A stretch of 5,063 bases of DNA from Desulfobacteraceae bacterium. GTDB lineage: Bacteria > Desulfobacterota > DSM-4660 > Desulfatiglandales > Desulfatiglandaceae. Made by a program: the position numbers and the translations under genes. Below, in pieces: positions 1 to 5,063 of this stretch (the first letter of the stretch is position 1; each line of letters begins with the position of its first letter). A model generated the notes under the pieces. It was not told the origin of the DNA. It searched no databases and saw only the letters and a list, made by a program, of their open reading frames with translations. The stretch lies in assembly GCA_011042035.1 (NCBI GenBank), contig DQZA01000104.1, positions 1 through 5,063 of the forward strand, given 5' to 3'.

Positions 1-302
1 AGTATTGTGACACCCGCCAGGATAGCGATACCAATGAAATTAAGGAAGTCCCCGTAGCCAAGCATTCGTACCCAGCTCCAACCCCCTTCTATTTTTGCAT
101 GGTGCAGATAGTCATGCACATTCATTGACCAGTACTGTGAGATCTGATCAAGCGGGATGTAAGGCTTCATTATGCCAAAGGCATATATTATGAATGTTAT
201 GAACAGGATCACAAGCCCCACAAGCATACCCTTCTCAAGGATGGATGCGTAAATCAATTGCTCGGGTCCTGCCTTGAGGTCTGCTGAAGTCTTTTCGACC
301 AT
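1..302 (-). CDS. Small membrane protein, partner of TauE exporter (C-terminus beyond window)
   Basis: The first 100 residues are visible; the frame is still open at the left edge, so the gene is partial. It begins MVEKTSADLKAGPEQLIYAS. A strongly hydrophobic segment follows at about residues 26-45 (MLVGLVILFITFIIYAFGIM). Next comes a soluble stretch with aromatic and histidine residues (QYWSMNVHDYLHHAK, then GGWSWVRMLGYGDF), and a second membrane segment starts near residue 87. The ATG at 300-302 is preceded by GGAGGG about five bases upstream, a strong ribosome binding site. The gene starts 16 bp after the TauE/SafE stop codon on the same strand, so the two are very probably co-transcribed. 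Similar small membrane proteins next to TauE-like genes are, from memory, usually annotated as hypothetical or DUF1634-like. That family name is uncertain. An accessory role in anion export is inferred from context only. Confidence 0.8.
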   Translation of the reverse strand, partial: MVEKTSADLKAGPEQLIYASILEKGMLVGLVILFITFIIYAFGIMKPYIPLDQISQYWSMNVHDYLHHAKIEGGWSWVRMLGYGDFLNFIGIAILAGVTI

Positions 303-318
303 TTTTCCCTCCACTGTT

Positions 319-1275
319 CTAGATTCCAAGCCCTTTGAGCAAGGCCTTTACGCCTGCAAATGCCAGTATGGCGATAACGATCCACCTAACAAGAGTGGGT
401 TTCACGACGGCAAGGATCCTGACACCGACAAAAGATCCAAGCATGATGCCAACAAGAGAGGGGACAACCATCATTGGGATCACGCAGCCTTTGTTAAGAT
501 AGATCCAAGCCGCAGAGGTGTCAGTAATGGAGAGAAGAAACTTGCTCGTGGCAACGCTGATCTTCAAAGGTGCCCCCATTACCAGGTTCAGCACTGGCAC
601 ATTGGCCCATCCTGCCCCAAGGCCAAACATGCCTGCCATAATACCGATTATTACAAACAGACACAGACCAAGGGGAGTCCTATGTATTTTCCAGTCAATG
701 ATTTGCCCTGTGCTTCCCTCTTGGTACACACCGTAAATTCTAAGAATGCTTGACAGCTTGTCTGCCTTTGGCACGTCCGGCAGTTCGGATTTTTTTGCGG
801 TGAGCATCAAGATGCAGATACCTATTATTGTGGCTCCCAGCGCTATCTGCACGATGTTGGTGGGAAGGGCTAAGCCTATCATGGCTCCGGCAATGGCGCA
901 TGTGGAGGCAATGAGTGCCACGGGTATTGCCAGCCTAAGGCTCGCCAGATTCATTTTCAGTAACCCTGGGCCCGCAGCAAGGGCCCCCGATAGGGCCACC
1001 AATAAGCCACAACCGCGAACAAAGTCAAGGTGAAATGGGAAGAATCCGCTTATGATTGGGACAAACAAGACACCTCCCCCAACTCCGCCCAAGACAGCAA
1101 AAATTCCCATAACAAAAGTAACCAGTAGTAATACCAAAGGCCAAAACCACCAGACATGCCCGCCGGCTGTCGAGGACGTCGCCTGGGTTCCCGCAGCCTC
1201 AGATATGCCGTATAAGGAGAGAGTGCAAAGCAATCCAGTCAGCAAGATCAGGCTTACTTTCGAATAGATTTTCAT
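319..1275 (-). CDS. TauE/SafE-family sulfite/sulfonate (anion) exporter
   Basis: This is a 318-residue integral membrane protein of the TauE/SafE family (COG0730), whose members move sulfite, sulfoacetate, sulfonates or related anions across the inner membrane. The N-terminus resembles a cleavable signal sequence (hydrophobic residues 7-23, then GISEAAG, cleavage near 27-28), or it may be an extra first helix. The family's two half-repeats are visible. The first carries GGVGGGVLFVPI at 63-74. The second carries GLGAGWANVPVL at 218-229, followed by a conserved-looking helix with SVATSKFLLSITDTSAA at 240-256. A polar linker of about 40 residues (161-201) separates the halves. The ATG at 1273-1275 has GGGGAG upstream with a six-base spacer. 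The gene is first in a two-gene operon with the small membrane protein ending the window. The family and membrane location are firm; the exact substrate cannot be read from sequence, and sulfite is only the default expectation for a sulfur-metabolising host. Confidence 0.93.
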   Translation of the reverse strand: MKIYSKVSLILLTGLLCTLSLYGISEAAGTQATSSTAGGHVWWFWPLVLLLVTFVMGIFAVLGGVGGGVLFVPIISGFFPFHLDFVRGCGLLVALSGALAAGPGLLKMNLASLRLAIPVALIASTCAIAGAMIGLALPTNIVQIALGATIIGICILMLTAKKSELPDVPKADKLSSILRIYGVYQEGSTGQIIDWKIHRTPLGLCLFVIIGIMAGMFGLGAGWANVPVLNLVMGAPLKISVATSKFLLSITDTSAAWIYLNKGCVIPMMVVPSLVGIMLGSFVGVRILAVVKPTLVRWIVIAILAFAGVKALLKGLGI

Positions 1276-1365
1276 CTACAGCTCCCCAAAATAGTTGTTT
1301 AAGCTTGCCTAGAATGAAGAAGAATATGGTAAAAATCTATTATTAGCCTACTCGTGATTTTCGGC

Positions 1366-1394
1366 ACAATATTAAAATCCTATTTAAGTGTCAA
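1366..1394 (-). promoter_or_regulatory. Sigma70-type promoter for the TauE operon
   Basis: On the minus strand a perfect TTGACA (1389-1394) is followed after 17 bp by TATTGT (1366-1371), four of six matches to the -10 consensus. The region upstream of the -35 is AT-rich and could act as an UP element. Transcription would start near 1359, giving a leader of about 84 nt before the ATG at 1275. The leader contains a weak AAAATC/GATTTT inverted pair with an 18-base loop but no convincing riboswitch. Confidence 0.55.
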
Positions 1395-1653
1395 GAAAAT
1401 TTATTACAAAATGCAACAAAAACATCAGGCAAAGGGACAAACTCAAAAATTGATGAAAAGTTTGCGCTTGACAGGTAAGTGGTCAATCCATACGAAGGTT
1501 ATGGGGCCCTGGAGAAAACAAGGGCGAGGATGTCAATTGCAGAGTCAAGATATATGAGACAAATGCCGAAGTTGTCATGGAAAGGCATCTATTTGGTTAA
1601 GGATTTCGGAGGGTCGGTAGTGTTAATTAATATGGAAAATGGCGGGGTGGGTC
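1395..1653. other. Gene-poor stretch with no recognisable intact gene
   Basis: This interval lies between the TauE promoter and the metallohydrolase remnant. Its left part (to about 1465) is AT-rich and looks non-coding. From about 1479 the plus strand becomes coding-like (separate entry). A TTGACA at 1468-1473 points rightward, but the hexamer 17 bp downstream (TACGAA) matches the -10 consensus at only three positions, so I do not call a promoter. No hairpin-plus-U-tract terminator, tRNA or tandem repeat was seen. Confidence 0.5.
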
Positions 1654-1682
1654 ATGGAAACTTTTGTGTCCGTTGTTTGTGA
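1479..1682 (+). other. Coding-like 67-codon frame, unrecognised, possibly a gene remnant
   Basis: I do not recognise this product. The frame opens with GTG immediately after an in-frame TAA and runs 67 codons. The predicted peptide starts VNPYEGYGALEKTRARM, with SIAESRYMRQMPKL next and GIYLVKDFGGSVVLINMENG further on. It has a balanced, charged, protein-like composition rather than the low-complexity look of a chance frame. Against it being a live gene are the lack of a good Shine-Dalgarno sequence (only AGG about three bases before the GTG), the missing initiator ATG, and a 29-bp out-of-frame overlap with the next plus-strand frame at 1654. It may be the tail or a fragment of a decayed gene, from the same lost locus as the metallohydrolase remnant. 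It could equally be a chance frame. Confidence 0.22.
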
Positions 1683-1818
1683 CAATACTGTGGGCAGGTC
1701 GGACTTCTTGGGGGAACACGGGTGGCGGGGCTGCGACGGGTACACCTCGGCAATTTGCATGTTTTGGGGGATGCTTACTGAGAACAGATATGCGCATTCA
1801 AATAACAATGAAAATTAG
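1654..1818 (+). pseudogene. Truncated N-terminus of a metallo-beta-lactamase-fold hydrolase (COG1237-like)
   Basis: This short 54-codon frame opens METFVSVV and then reads CDNTVGRSDFLGEHGW (residues 9-24). That stretch closely resembles the start of COG1237-type metallo-beta-lactamase-fold proteins, where a V-x-V-x-x-DNTV...LGEHG block is followed by a FDTGQ strand and the SHGHxDH metal site. Here the pattern stops after residue 24. The rest (RGCDGYTSAICM and onward, to a TAG at 1816-1818) does not match, and no SHGHxDH motif occurs downstream. The +1 frame after about 1722 reads NLHVLGDAY, which faintly recalls the family's NAxxLGxDL segment, so frameshift plus internal deletion is possible. 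The ATG has a G-rich upstream stretch (GGGGTGGGTC) as a possible ribosome site. The end overlaps the 3' end of vapC by four bases on the opposite strand. It is unrelated at subfamily level to the UPF0173 hydrolase at 4377. The reading as a remnant is an inference from remembered family motifs. Confidence 0.5.
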
Positions 1819-2225
1819 GACAGCGTAGAGGGAGCTATCTTCAGGCTCTTAAAATACCGCCGGTAAAATCCCCTGTCCCGGGTAAGCAGTGTATCTGCAC
1901 AATTGAGAGCATGGGCTCCAATCAAAAAATCGGCAAGAATCCGTCTCTTGTTTCCCCTTGCCGCCCTATATTTTTTCCAAAGCTGTCCTGCAGCAAAGGC
2001 GGTTTCCTTGTCAATAAGCACAATCCTGATTCCGAGACCCTCCAAGATGTTGTCTAGAGTATGGCAGTCATCGAATTGAGGTGCCAGTTCTGCGTAAACA
2101 ATCTCATTTATGACCAGCGAGCCGCTCTGAAAAGCTGTCTCTAAAGCGTTTGCCGAGCTTTCGCCGAACTCAGGATCAGGTAGAAAGATATCCAGCAAAA
2201 TGTTCGTATCGACAAAAGTGATCAT
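1815..2225 (-). CDS. vapC: PIN-domain ribonuclease toxin of a VapBC-type toxin-antitoxin pair
   Basis: This is a 136-residue PIN-domain protein, the normal length for VapC toxins, which are Mg2+/Mn2+-dependent RNases that block translation by cutting tRNA or rRNA. The four acidic positions are visible: D6 in FVDTNILLDIF, E46 in VYAELA, D99 in LADFLIGAHA and D117 in LLTRDRGFY. N8 in the DTN motif is also kept, so the active site looks intact. The ATG overlaps the antitoxin's TGA in an ATGA arrangement, indicating translational coupling. An AGAGG lies just upstream, inside vapB. The 3' end meets the metallohydrolase remnant tail to tail. Family and pairing are firm; the RNA target is unknown. 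Expression should be controlled with the antitoxin from the promoter at 2472-2500. Confidence 0.92.
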   Translation of the reverse strand: MITFVDTNILLDIFLPDPEFGESSANALETAFQSGSLVINEIVYAELAPQFDDCHTLDNILEGLGIRIVLIDKETAFAAGQLWKKYRAARGNKRRILADFLIGAHALNCADTLLTRDRGFYRRYFKSLKIAPSTLS

Positions 2226-2437
2226 CTACCTCTTATCTCTTCCATGTAATCGTCAGTTCTACCACCCTTCCCTAGGATGCCAAATACATGCCTGACAGGA
2301 CTTAGATGGGTGGTTTTCTTTCTTAATTTGATCCCGTCTTCCAATGGCAAAAATTCTACCTCCATGTTGGGAAGTAACCCGTATTTTTCCCTAAGTGCCT
2401 TGGGTATTGTGACCTGTCCTCGCCCTCCTATTTTCAT
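2222..2437 (-). CDS. vapB: AbrB/SpoVT-fold antitoxin of the VapBC-type pair
   Basis: This 71-residue protein has the swapped-hairpin AbrB/MazE/SpoVT DNA-binding domain at about residues 1-41 (GGRGQVTIPKALREKYGL, then NMEVEFLPLEDGIKLRKK). It ends in a C-terminal tail (about 45-71, with HVFGILGKGGRTDDYMEEI) of the sort that wraps the cognate PIN toxin and occupies its active site. Known antitoxins of this class also bind their own promoter and repress the operon as a complex with the toxin. The ATG at 2435-2437 is preceded by AGGGG nine bases upstream. An alternative ATG 22 bp further upstream (2457-2459) lies in a duplicated copy of the start region, but it is out of frame and has no ribosome site. 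The stop codon overlaps the vapC start. The gene lies 80 bp downstream of glnS on the same strand but has its own promoter. Confidence 0.92.
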   Translation of the reverse strand: MKIGGRGQVTIPKALREKYGLLPNMEVEFLPLEDGIKLRKKTTHLSPVRHVFGILGKGGRTDDYMEEIRGR

Positions 2438-2460
2438 ACTTACATACCCCTATTTTCATA
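2427..2460 (-). repeat. 12-bp direct repeat at the vapB leader and start codon, possible operator
   Basis: The plus-strand sequence cctattttcata occurs perfectly at 2427-2438 and again at 2449-2460, a 22-bp period or about two helical turns. On the minus strand it reads TATGAAAATAGG. One copy covers the vapB start codon; the other sits just downstream of the predicted transcription start. Extending by a few bases on each side keeps most positions matched. The repeat could be the binding site for the VapB-VapC complex, or a small tandem duplication of the 5' end of vapB. The repeat is seen directly; the operator role is inferred. Confidence 0.6.
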
Positions 2461-2471
2461 TTTTGTTTTTA

Positions 2472-2500
2472 AGTATAAAGATTCCTGGCTGCTATTTCAA
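2472..2500 (-). promoter_or_regulatory. Sigma70-type promoter for vapBC
   Basis: On the minus strand TTGAAA (2495-2500, five of six matches) is separated by exactly 17 bp from TATACT (2472-2477, five of six). Transcription would begin near 2465, giving a leader of about 28 nt before the vapB ATG. The promoter lies wholly in the 80-bp gap after the glnS stop, so vapBC can be expressed independently of glnS. No terminator hairpin was seen in this gap, so read-through from glnS is also possible. Confidence 0.65.
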
Positions 2501-2517
2501 GTACTCTCCAAGGCAAA

Positions 2518-4218
2518 TTATTGGTTTTTCGCCTCCCTTTTCTGGATTTTTGCCCAAGTGTCCCTGAGTGTGGCGGTTCGGTTGAATACCGGTGTTCCGG
2601 GCTTGGAGTCCACCGAATCAACACAAAAGTATCCCACCCTTTCAAACTGGAACCGTTCGCCTGGCTTTGCGTTCGCCAGGCTCGGTTCTACGTAACATGG
2701 ATTCAACACTACTAAGGAATTCGGATTTATGTATTCCTTAAAAGTCTTGCCTTTTTCCACGTCTCCAGGGTCGGGCTTCAGGAATAGGTGTTCGTAAAGG
2801 CGCACTTCCACTGGTATTGCGTGGGCCGCCGACACCCAATGAAGAGTTCCTCTCACCTTTCTGCCGTCAGGGGCATCACCTCCACGGGTTGCAGGGTCGT
2901 ATGTACACCGAAGCTCGATAACCTCACCCGTATTCTCGTCCTTTATCACGTCCACACACGTAATGAAGTAAGCATACCTCAAGCGCACCTCGCGCCCAGG
3001 GGCAAGGCGGAAGAACTTCTTGGGTGGGTTCTCCATAAAATCATCCCTTTCAATATAAAGCTCCCGGGAGAAGGGTACCTTGCGCGTCCCCATTGAAGGG
3101 TCTTCGGGGTTGTTTATGGCATCCAGCTCCTCCACTTTGTCTTCAGGGTAATTCTCGATCACCACCTTCAACGGGTGAAGTACCCCCATTACCCTCTGTG
3201 CGCGCTTATTCAAATCTTCCCGCACGCAGTGCTCGAGTAGTGCAATGTCCACCATGCTGTCGCGTTTGGCCAGTCCGATACGGTCACAGAAGGTGCGAAT
3301 GGCTTCCGGGGTATATCCCCGCCTCCGCAGTCCCGCAATGGTTGGCATCCGTGGGTCATCCCAACCTCTCACATAGCCCTCGTCCACAAGCTGGCCCAAC
3401 ATCCTTTTGCTCATGACCGTGTGACTAAGGTTGAGGCGGGCAAATTCTATTTGCCGGGGGTGGTACACACCCAGTTGGTCGAGGAACCAATCATAAAGGG
3501 GGCGATGGTCCTCAAACTCAAGGGTGCAGAGGGAATGGGTGATTCTTTCGATAGAATCCGATAGACAATGGGTAAAATCGTACATTGGGTAAATGGACCA
3601 TTTATCGCCCGTTCGGTGATGGGGGACCCTCATGATTCTGTATATAACAGGATCGCGCATATTGAGGTTAGGGGATGCCATGTCAATCTTTGCCCGCAGT
3701 GTTCGAGAACCATCGGGAAATTCCCCTACCCGCATTCTCTGGAATAGGTCCAAGTTTTCCTCAACAGAGCGGTTTCTGTAAGGGCTTTCTTTTCCTGGTT
3801 CCGTCAGGGTGCCTCTGTACTGACGAATTTCCTCTGGGCTTAGGTCGCAGACATAGGCCTTGCCCATTTTGATAAGCTCTATTGCGTACTGGTAAAGCTG
3901 CTCAAAATAGTCCGAGGCATAATACAGCCTGTCGCCCCAGTCATAGCCAAGCCACCGCACGTCTTCCATTATGGACTCTACGTATTCCACATCTTCTTTG
4001 GTTGGATTGGTATCGTCAAACCGAAGATTGCACAGCCCTCCATATTCATCAGCAATACCAAAGTTTAAGCAAATGGATTTGGCATGCCCGATATGGAGGT
4101 ACCCGTTTGGTTCGGGCGGAAAGCGAGTGTGAACCCTACCGCCATACTTGTCCGTGCGGAGGTCTTCATCAATGATGGCGCGAATAAAGTCCTTGGGTTT
4201 TGTCTTTTCCTGGGGCAT
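2518..4218 (-). CDS. glnS: Glutaminyl-tRNA synthetase (GlnRS)
   Basis: This 566-residue cytoplasmic class I aminoacyl-tRNA synthetase charges tRNA-Gln with glutamine using ATP. It is close in length to E. coli GlnRS (about 554). The Rossmann catalytic domain carries the HIGH motif at 42-45 within PPEPNGYLHIGHAKS, LRFDDTNPTKE at 65-75, and the KMSKS-equivalent VMSKR at 268-272. The block PMYDFTHCLSDSIERITHSL (211-230) is typical of GlnRS and separates it from the GluRS branch. The two beta-barrel anticodon-binding domains occupy about 340-545, with MGTRKVPFSRELYIERDDF recognisable. No extra C-terminal domain is fused. The ATG at 4216-4218 has a strong GGAGGT five bases upstream. The gene has its own promoter at 4245-4273 and is divergent from the UPF0173 hydrolase. 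Its presence implies direct glutaminylation rather than sole reliance on the GatCAB transamidation route. Confidence 0.98.
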   Translation of the reverse strand: MPQEKTKPKDFIRAIIDEDLRTDKYGGRVHTRFPPEPNGYLHIGHAKSICLNFGIADEYGGLCNLRFDDTNPTKEDVEYVESIMEDVRWLGYDWGDRLYYASDYFEQLYQYAIELIKMGKAYVCDLSPEEIRQYRGTLTEPGKESPYRNRSVEENLDLFQRMRVGEFPDGSRTLRAKIDMASPNLNMRDPVIYRIMRVPHHRTGDKWSIYPMYDFTHCLSDSIERITHSLCTLEFEDHRPLYDWFLDQLGVYHPRQIEFARLNLSHTVMSKRMLGQLVDEGYVRGWDDPRMPTIAGLRRRGYTPEAIRTFCDRIGLAKRDSMVDIALLEHCVREDLNKRAQRVMGVLHPLKVVIENYPEDKVEELDAINNPEDPSMGTRKVPFSRELYIERDDFMENPPKKFFRLAPGREVRLRYAYFITCVDVIKDENTGEVIELRCTYDPATRGGDAPDGRKVRGTLHWVSAAHAIPVEVRLYEHLFLKPDPGDVEKGKTFKEYINPNSLVVLNPCYVEPSLANAKPGERFQFERVGYFCVDSVDSKPGTPVFNRTATLRDTWAKIQKREAKNQ

Positions 4219-4244
4219 GATTAACCTCCACTGGGGCTTCTGGG

Positions 4245-4273
4245 ATGCTAAGGAAAAAGCAATACCATGTCAA
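4245..4273 (-). promoter_or_regulatory. Sigma70-type promoter for glnS
   Basis: On the minus strand a perfect TTGACA (4268-4273) lies 17 bp from TAGCAT (4245-4250, four of six -10 matches). Transcription would start near 4238, leaving a leader of only about 20 nt that contains the GGAGGT ribosome site. This leaves no room for a T-box or other leader regulator. Confidence 0.6.
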
Positions 4274-4299
4274 CATTAATACGAGTGGCTCTCGCCTTC

Positions 4300-4329
4300 T
4301 TGACACAGTGTTAGGTGGATTATTATATT
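4300..4329 (+). promoter_or_regulatory. Sigma70-type promoter for the UPF0173 hydrolase
   Basis: A perfect TTGACA (4300-4305) is followed after 18 bp by TATATT (4324-4329, five of six matches). Transcription would start near 4336, giving a leader of about 40 nt. It points away from the glnS promoter, and the two -35 boxes are 26 bp apart. A 6-bp inverted repeat, TGTTAG (4309-4314) and CTAACA (4332-4337), brackets the -10 box and could be an operator. Confidence 0.6.
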
Positions 4330-4376
4330 CGCTAACATGAAATCTAACCACAAACCTTTTTCGATGGAGGTAGGCC

Positions 4377-5060
4377 ATGGCAATCAAAATCACCTGGTAT
4401 GGTCATGCATGCTTTTTAGTGGATACGGGAGAGGCGAGGATACTTATCGACCCTTTTATTACGGGAAATCCACAGTCGCCCGTAAAGGCAGACGACGTGG
4501 CTGCAGATCATATTCTTGTTTCCCACGGTCACGCCGATCACCTGGGAGACGCGGTGGATATAGCCAAAAGGACGGGGGCGACCGTGATCTCCAACTTTGA
4601 GATTCAGACATGGGTGAGTAACCAGGGTGTACAAAACGCCCACCCTCTACATATTGGGGGTGGTTATAATTTCCCGTGGGGAAGGGTAAAGCTCACCATT
4701 GCACACCATGGATCAGCATTGCCTGATGGAAGCTATGGGGGAAATCCCTGCGGTTTTCTCCTTTATATTCAAGGGAAGAAAATTTATCATGCCTGTGATA
4801 CGGGTCTATTTTATGATATGAAGCTGATTGGCGAAGAGGGTATTGATCTAGCGATTCTTCCCATTGGCGACAATTTTACCATGGGCCCAGATGACGCACT
4901 GAGGGCGGTGAATCTTATACAACCTGCAAAGGTGATCCCGATACATTACAACACATTCGACGTGATAAAACAGGACCCAAATGCGTGGGCTGAGAGGGTG
5001 AAAGCAGAAACCTCAGCAGAGCCCATTGTGATGAAGCCAGGAGAGAGCATCCAGCTTTGA
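4377..5060 (+). CDS. UPF0173-type metal-dependent hydrolase (metallo-beta-lactamase fold)
   Basis: This complete 227-residue cytoplasmic protein has the metallo-beta-lactamase fold and the length and layout of the UPF0173/COG2220 family. The N-terminal ITWYGHACFLVDT (5-17) and ILIDPFITGNP (22-32) are typical of that group. The metal-binding site is intact: HGHADH at 50-55, HH at 110-111 in IAHHGSALPDG, D141 in YHACDTGLF and H190 in VIPIHYNTF. The segment DLAILPIGDNFTMGPDDA (157-174) is also characteristic. Members are thought to bind two divalent metals and hydrolyse an ester or lactone-like bond, but the physiological substrate is not established. The ATG at 4377 has GGAGG six bases upstream. 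The gene is transcribed away from glnS from its own promoter; no functional link to glnS is implied. The TGA at 5058-5060 is three bases from the window edge, so any downstream operon partner is not visible. Confidence 0.93.
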   Translation: MAIKITWYGHACFLVDTGEARILIDPFITGNPQSPVKADDVAADHILVSHGHADHLGDAVDIAKRTGATVISNFEIQTWVSNQGVQNAHPLHIGGGYNFPWGRVKLTIAHHGSALPDGSYGGNPCGFLLYIQGKKIYHACDTGLFYDMKLIGEEGIDLAILPIGDNFTMGPDDALRAVNLIQPAKVIPIHYNTFDVIKQDPNAWAERVKAETSAEPIVMKPGESIQL

Positions 5061-5063
5061 AAG

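Noticed and set aside
274..1267. Several plus-strand open frames (274-753, 518-736, 746-1033, 1052-1267)
   Set aside because: They lie antisense to the TauE/SafE gene, which has clear family motifs and a good ribosome site. Their peptides are low-information and proline/serine-rich with no recognisable domain.
1468..1496. Rightward promoter starting at TTGACA 1468-1473
   Set aside because: The hexamer at 17-bp spacing, TACGAA, matches the -10 consensus at only three positions, and no intact gene lies downstream.
1623..1808. Minus-strand 61-codon frame opposite the hydrolase remnant
   Set aside because: It has no ribosome site and no recognisable motif, and it is best explained as the antisense shadow of the G-rich plus-strand remnant.
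2438..2517. Possible intrinsic terminator for glnS in the gap before vapB
   Set aside because: No stable GC-rich stem followed by a U-tract on the minus strand could be found. The T/A-rich tract there belongs to the vapBC promoter.
2521..4175. Plus-strand open frames across 2521-4175
   Set aside because: All are antisense shadows of glnS, whose reading frame is unambiguous over its full length.
4169..4643. Frames overlapping the glnS-hydrolase promoter region and the hydrolase start (4169-4393 minus, 4337-4600 plus, 4416-4643 minus)
   Set aside because: They overlap well-supported genes and lack ribosome sites, and their peptides show no family features. The 4377 ATG has GGAGG at ideal spacing in the frame carrying HGHADH.
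1..5063. CRISPR array, tRNA/rRNA genes, insertion sequences or phage attachment sites
   Set aside because: No regularly spaced repeats, cloverleaf-like sequence, transposase motifs or terminal inverted repeats were seen on either strand.

Overview
The window looks like ordinary chromosome from a Gram-negative bacterium of moderate GC content. It is most likely a sulfate-reducing or related member of the Desulfobacterota (former Deltaproteobacteria). That guess rests on the TauE/SafE exporter with its small membrane partner, a pair I associate with sulfate reducers, and on the general style of the GlnRS and metallohydrolase proteins. It is an inference, not a phylogenetic result.

Layout from left to right. 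(1) Positions 1-1275, minus strand: a two-gene membrane operon. A TauE/SafE-family anion exporter is followed after 16 bp by a small membrane protein that runs off the left edge. A good sigma70-type promoter (1366-1394) lies upstream. (2) Positions 1276-1814: a gene-poor stretch. Its right half carries plus-strand, coding-like debris. This includes a 54-codon reading frame (1654-1818) that begins like a metallo-beta-lactamase-fold hydrolase of the COG1237 type and loses the family pattern after about 24 residues, so it is probably a gene remnant. (3) Positions 1815-2437, minus strand: a complete VapBC-type toxin-antitoxin pair (AbrB/SpoVT-fold antitoxin, PIN-domain toxin) with overlapping stop and start codons. 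It has its own strong promoter, and a 12-bp direct repeat covers the leader and start codon. (4) Positions 2518-4218, minus strand: glnS, a full-length glutaminyl-tRNA synthetase. (5) Positions 4377-5060, plus strand: a complete UPF0173-type metal-dependent hydrolase, divergent from glnS. The two genes have back-to-back promoters with perfect TTGACA -35 boxes.

How the genes fit together: glnS and the hydrolase are housekeeping-type genes sharing a divergent promoter region. The vapBC module sits directly downstream of glnS on the same strand. Its 3' end meets the truncated metallohydrolase remnant tail to tail, which suggests a past insertion or deletion here. The TauE operon probably exports sulfite, sulfonate or a similar anion. 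No tRNA, rRNA, CRISPR array, insertion sequence or clear intrinsic terminator was seen. I do not see a large undescribed system. The most unusual stretch is 1400-1820.
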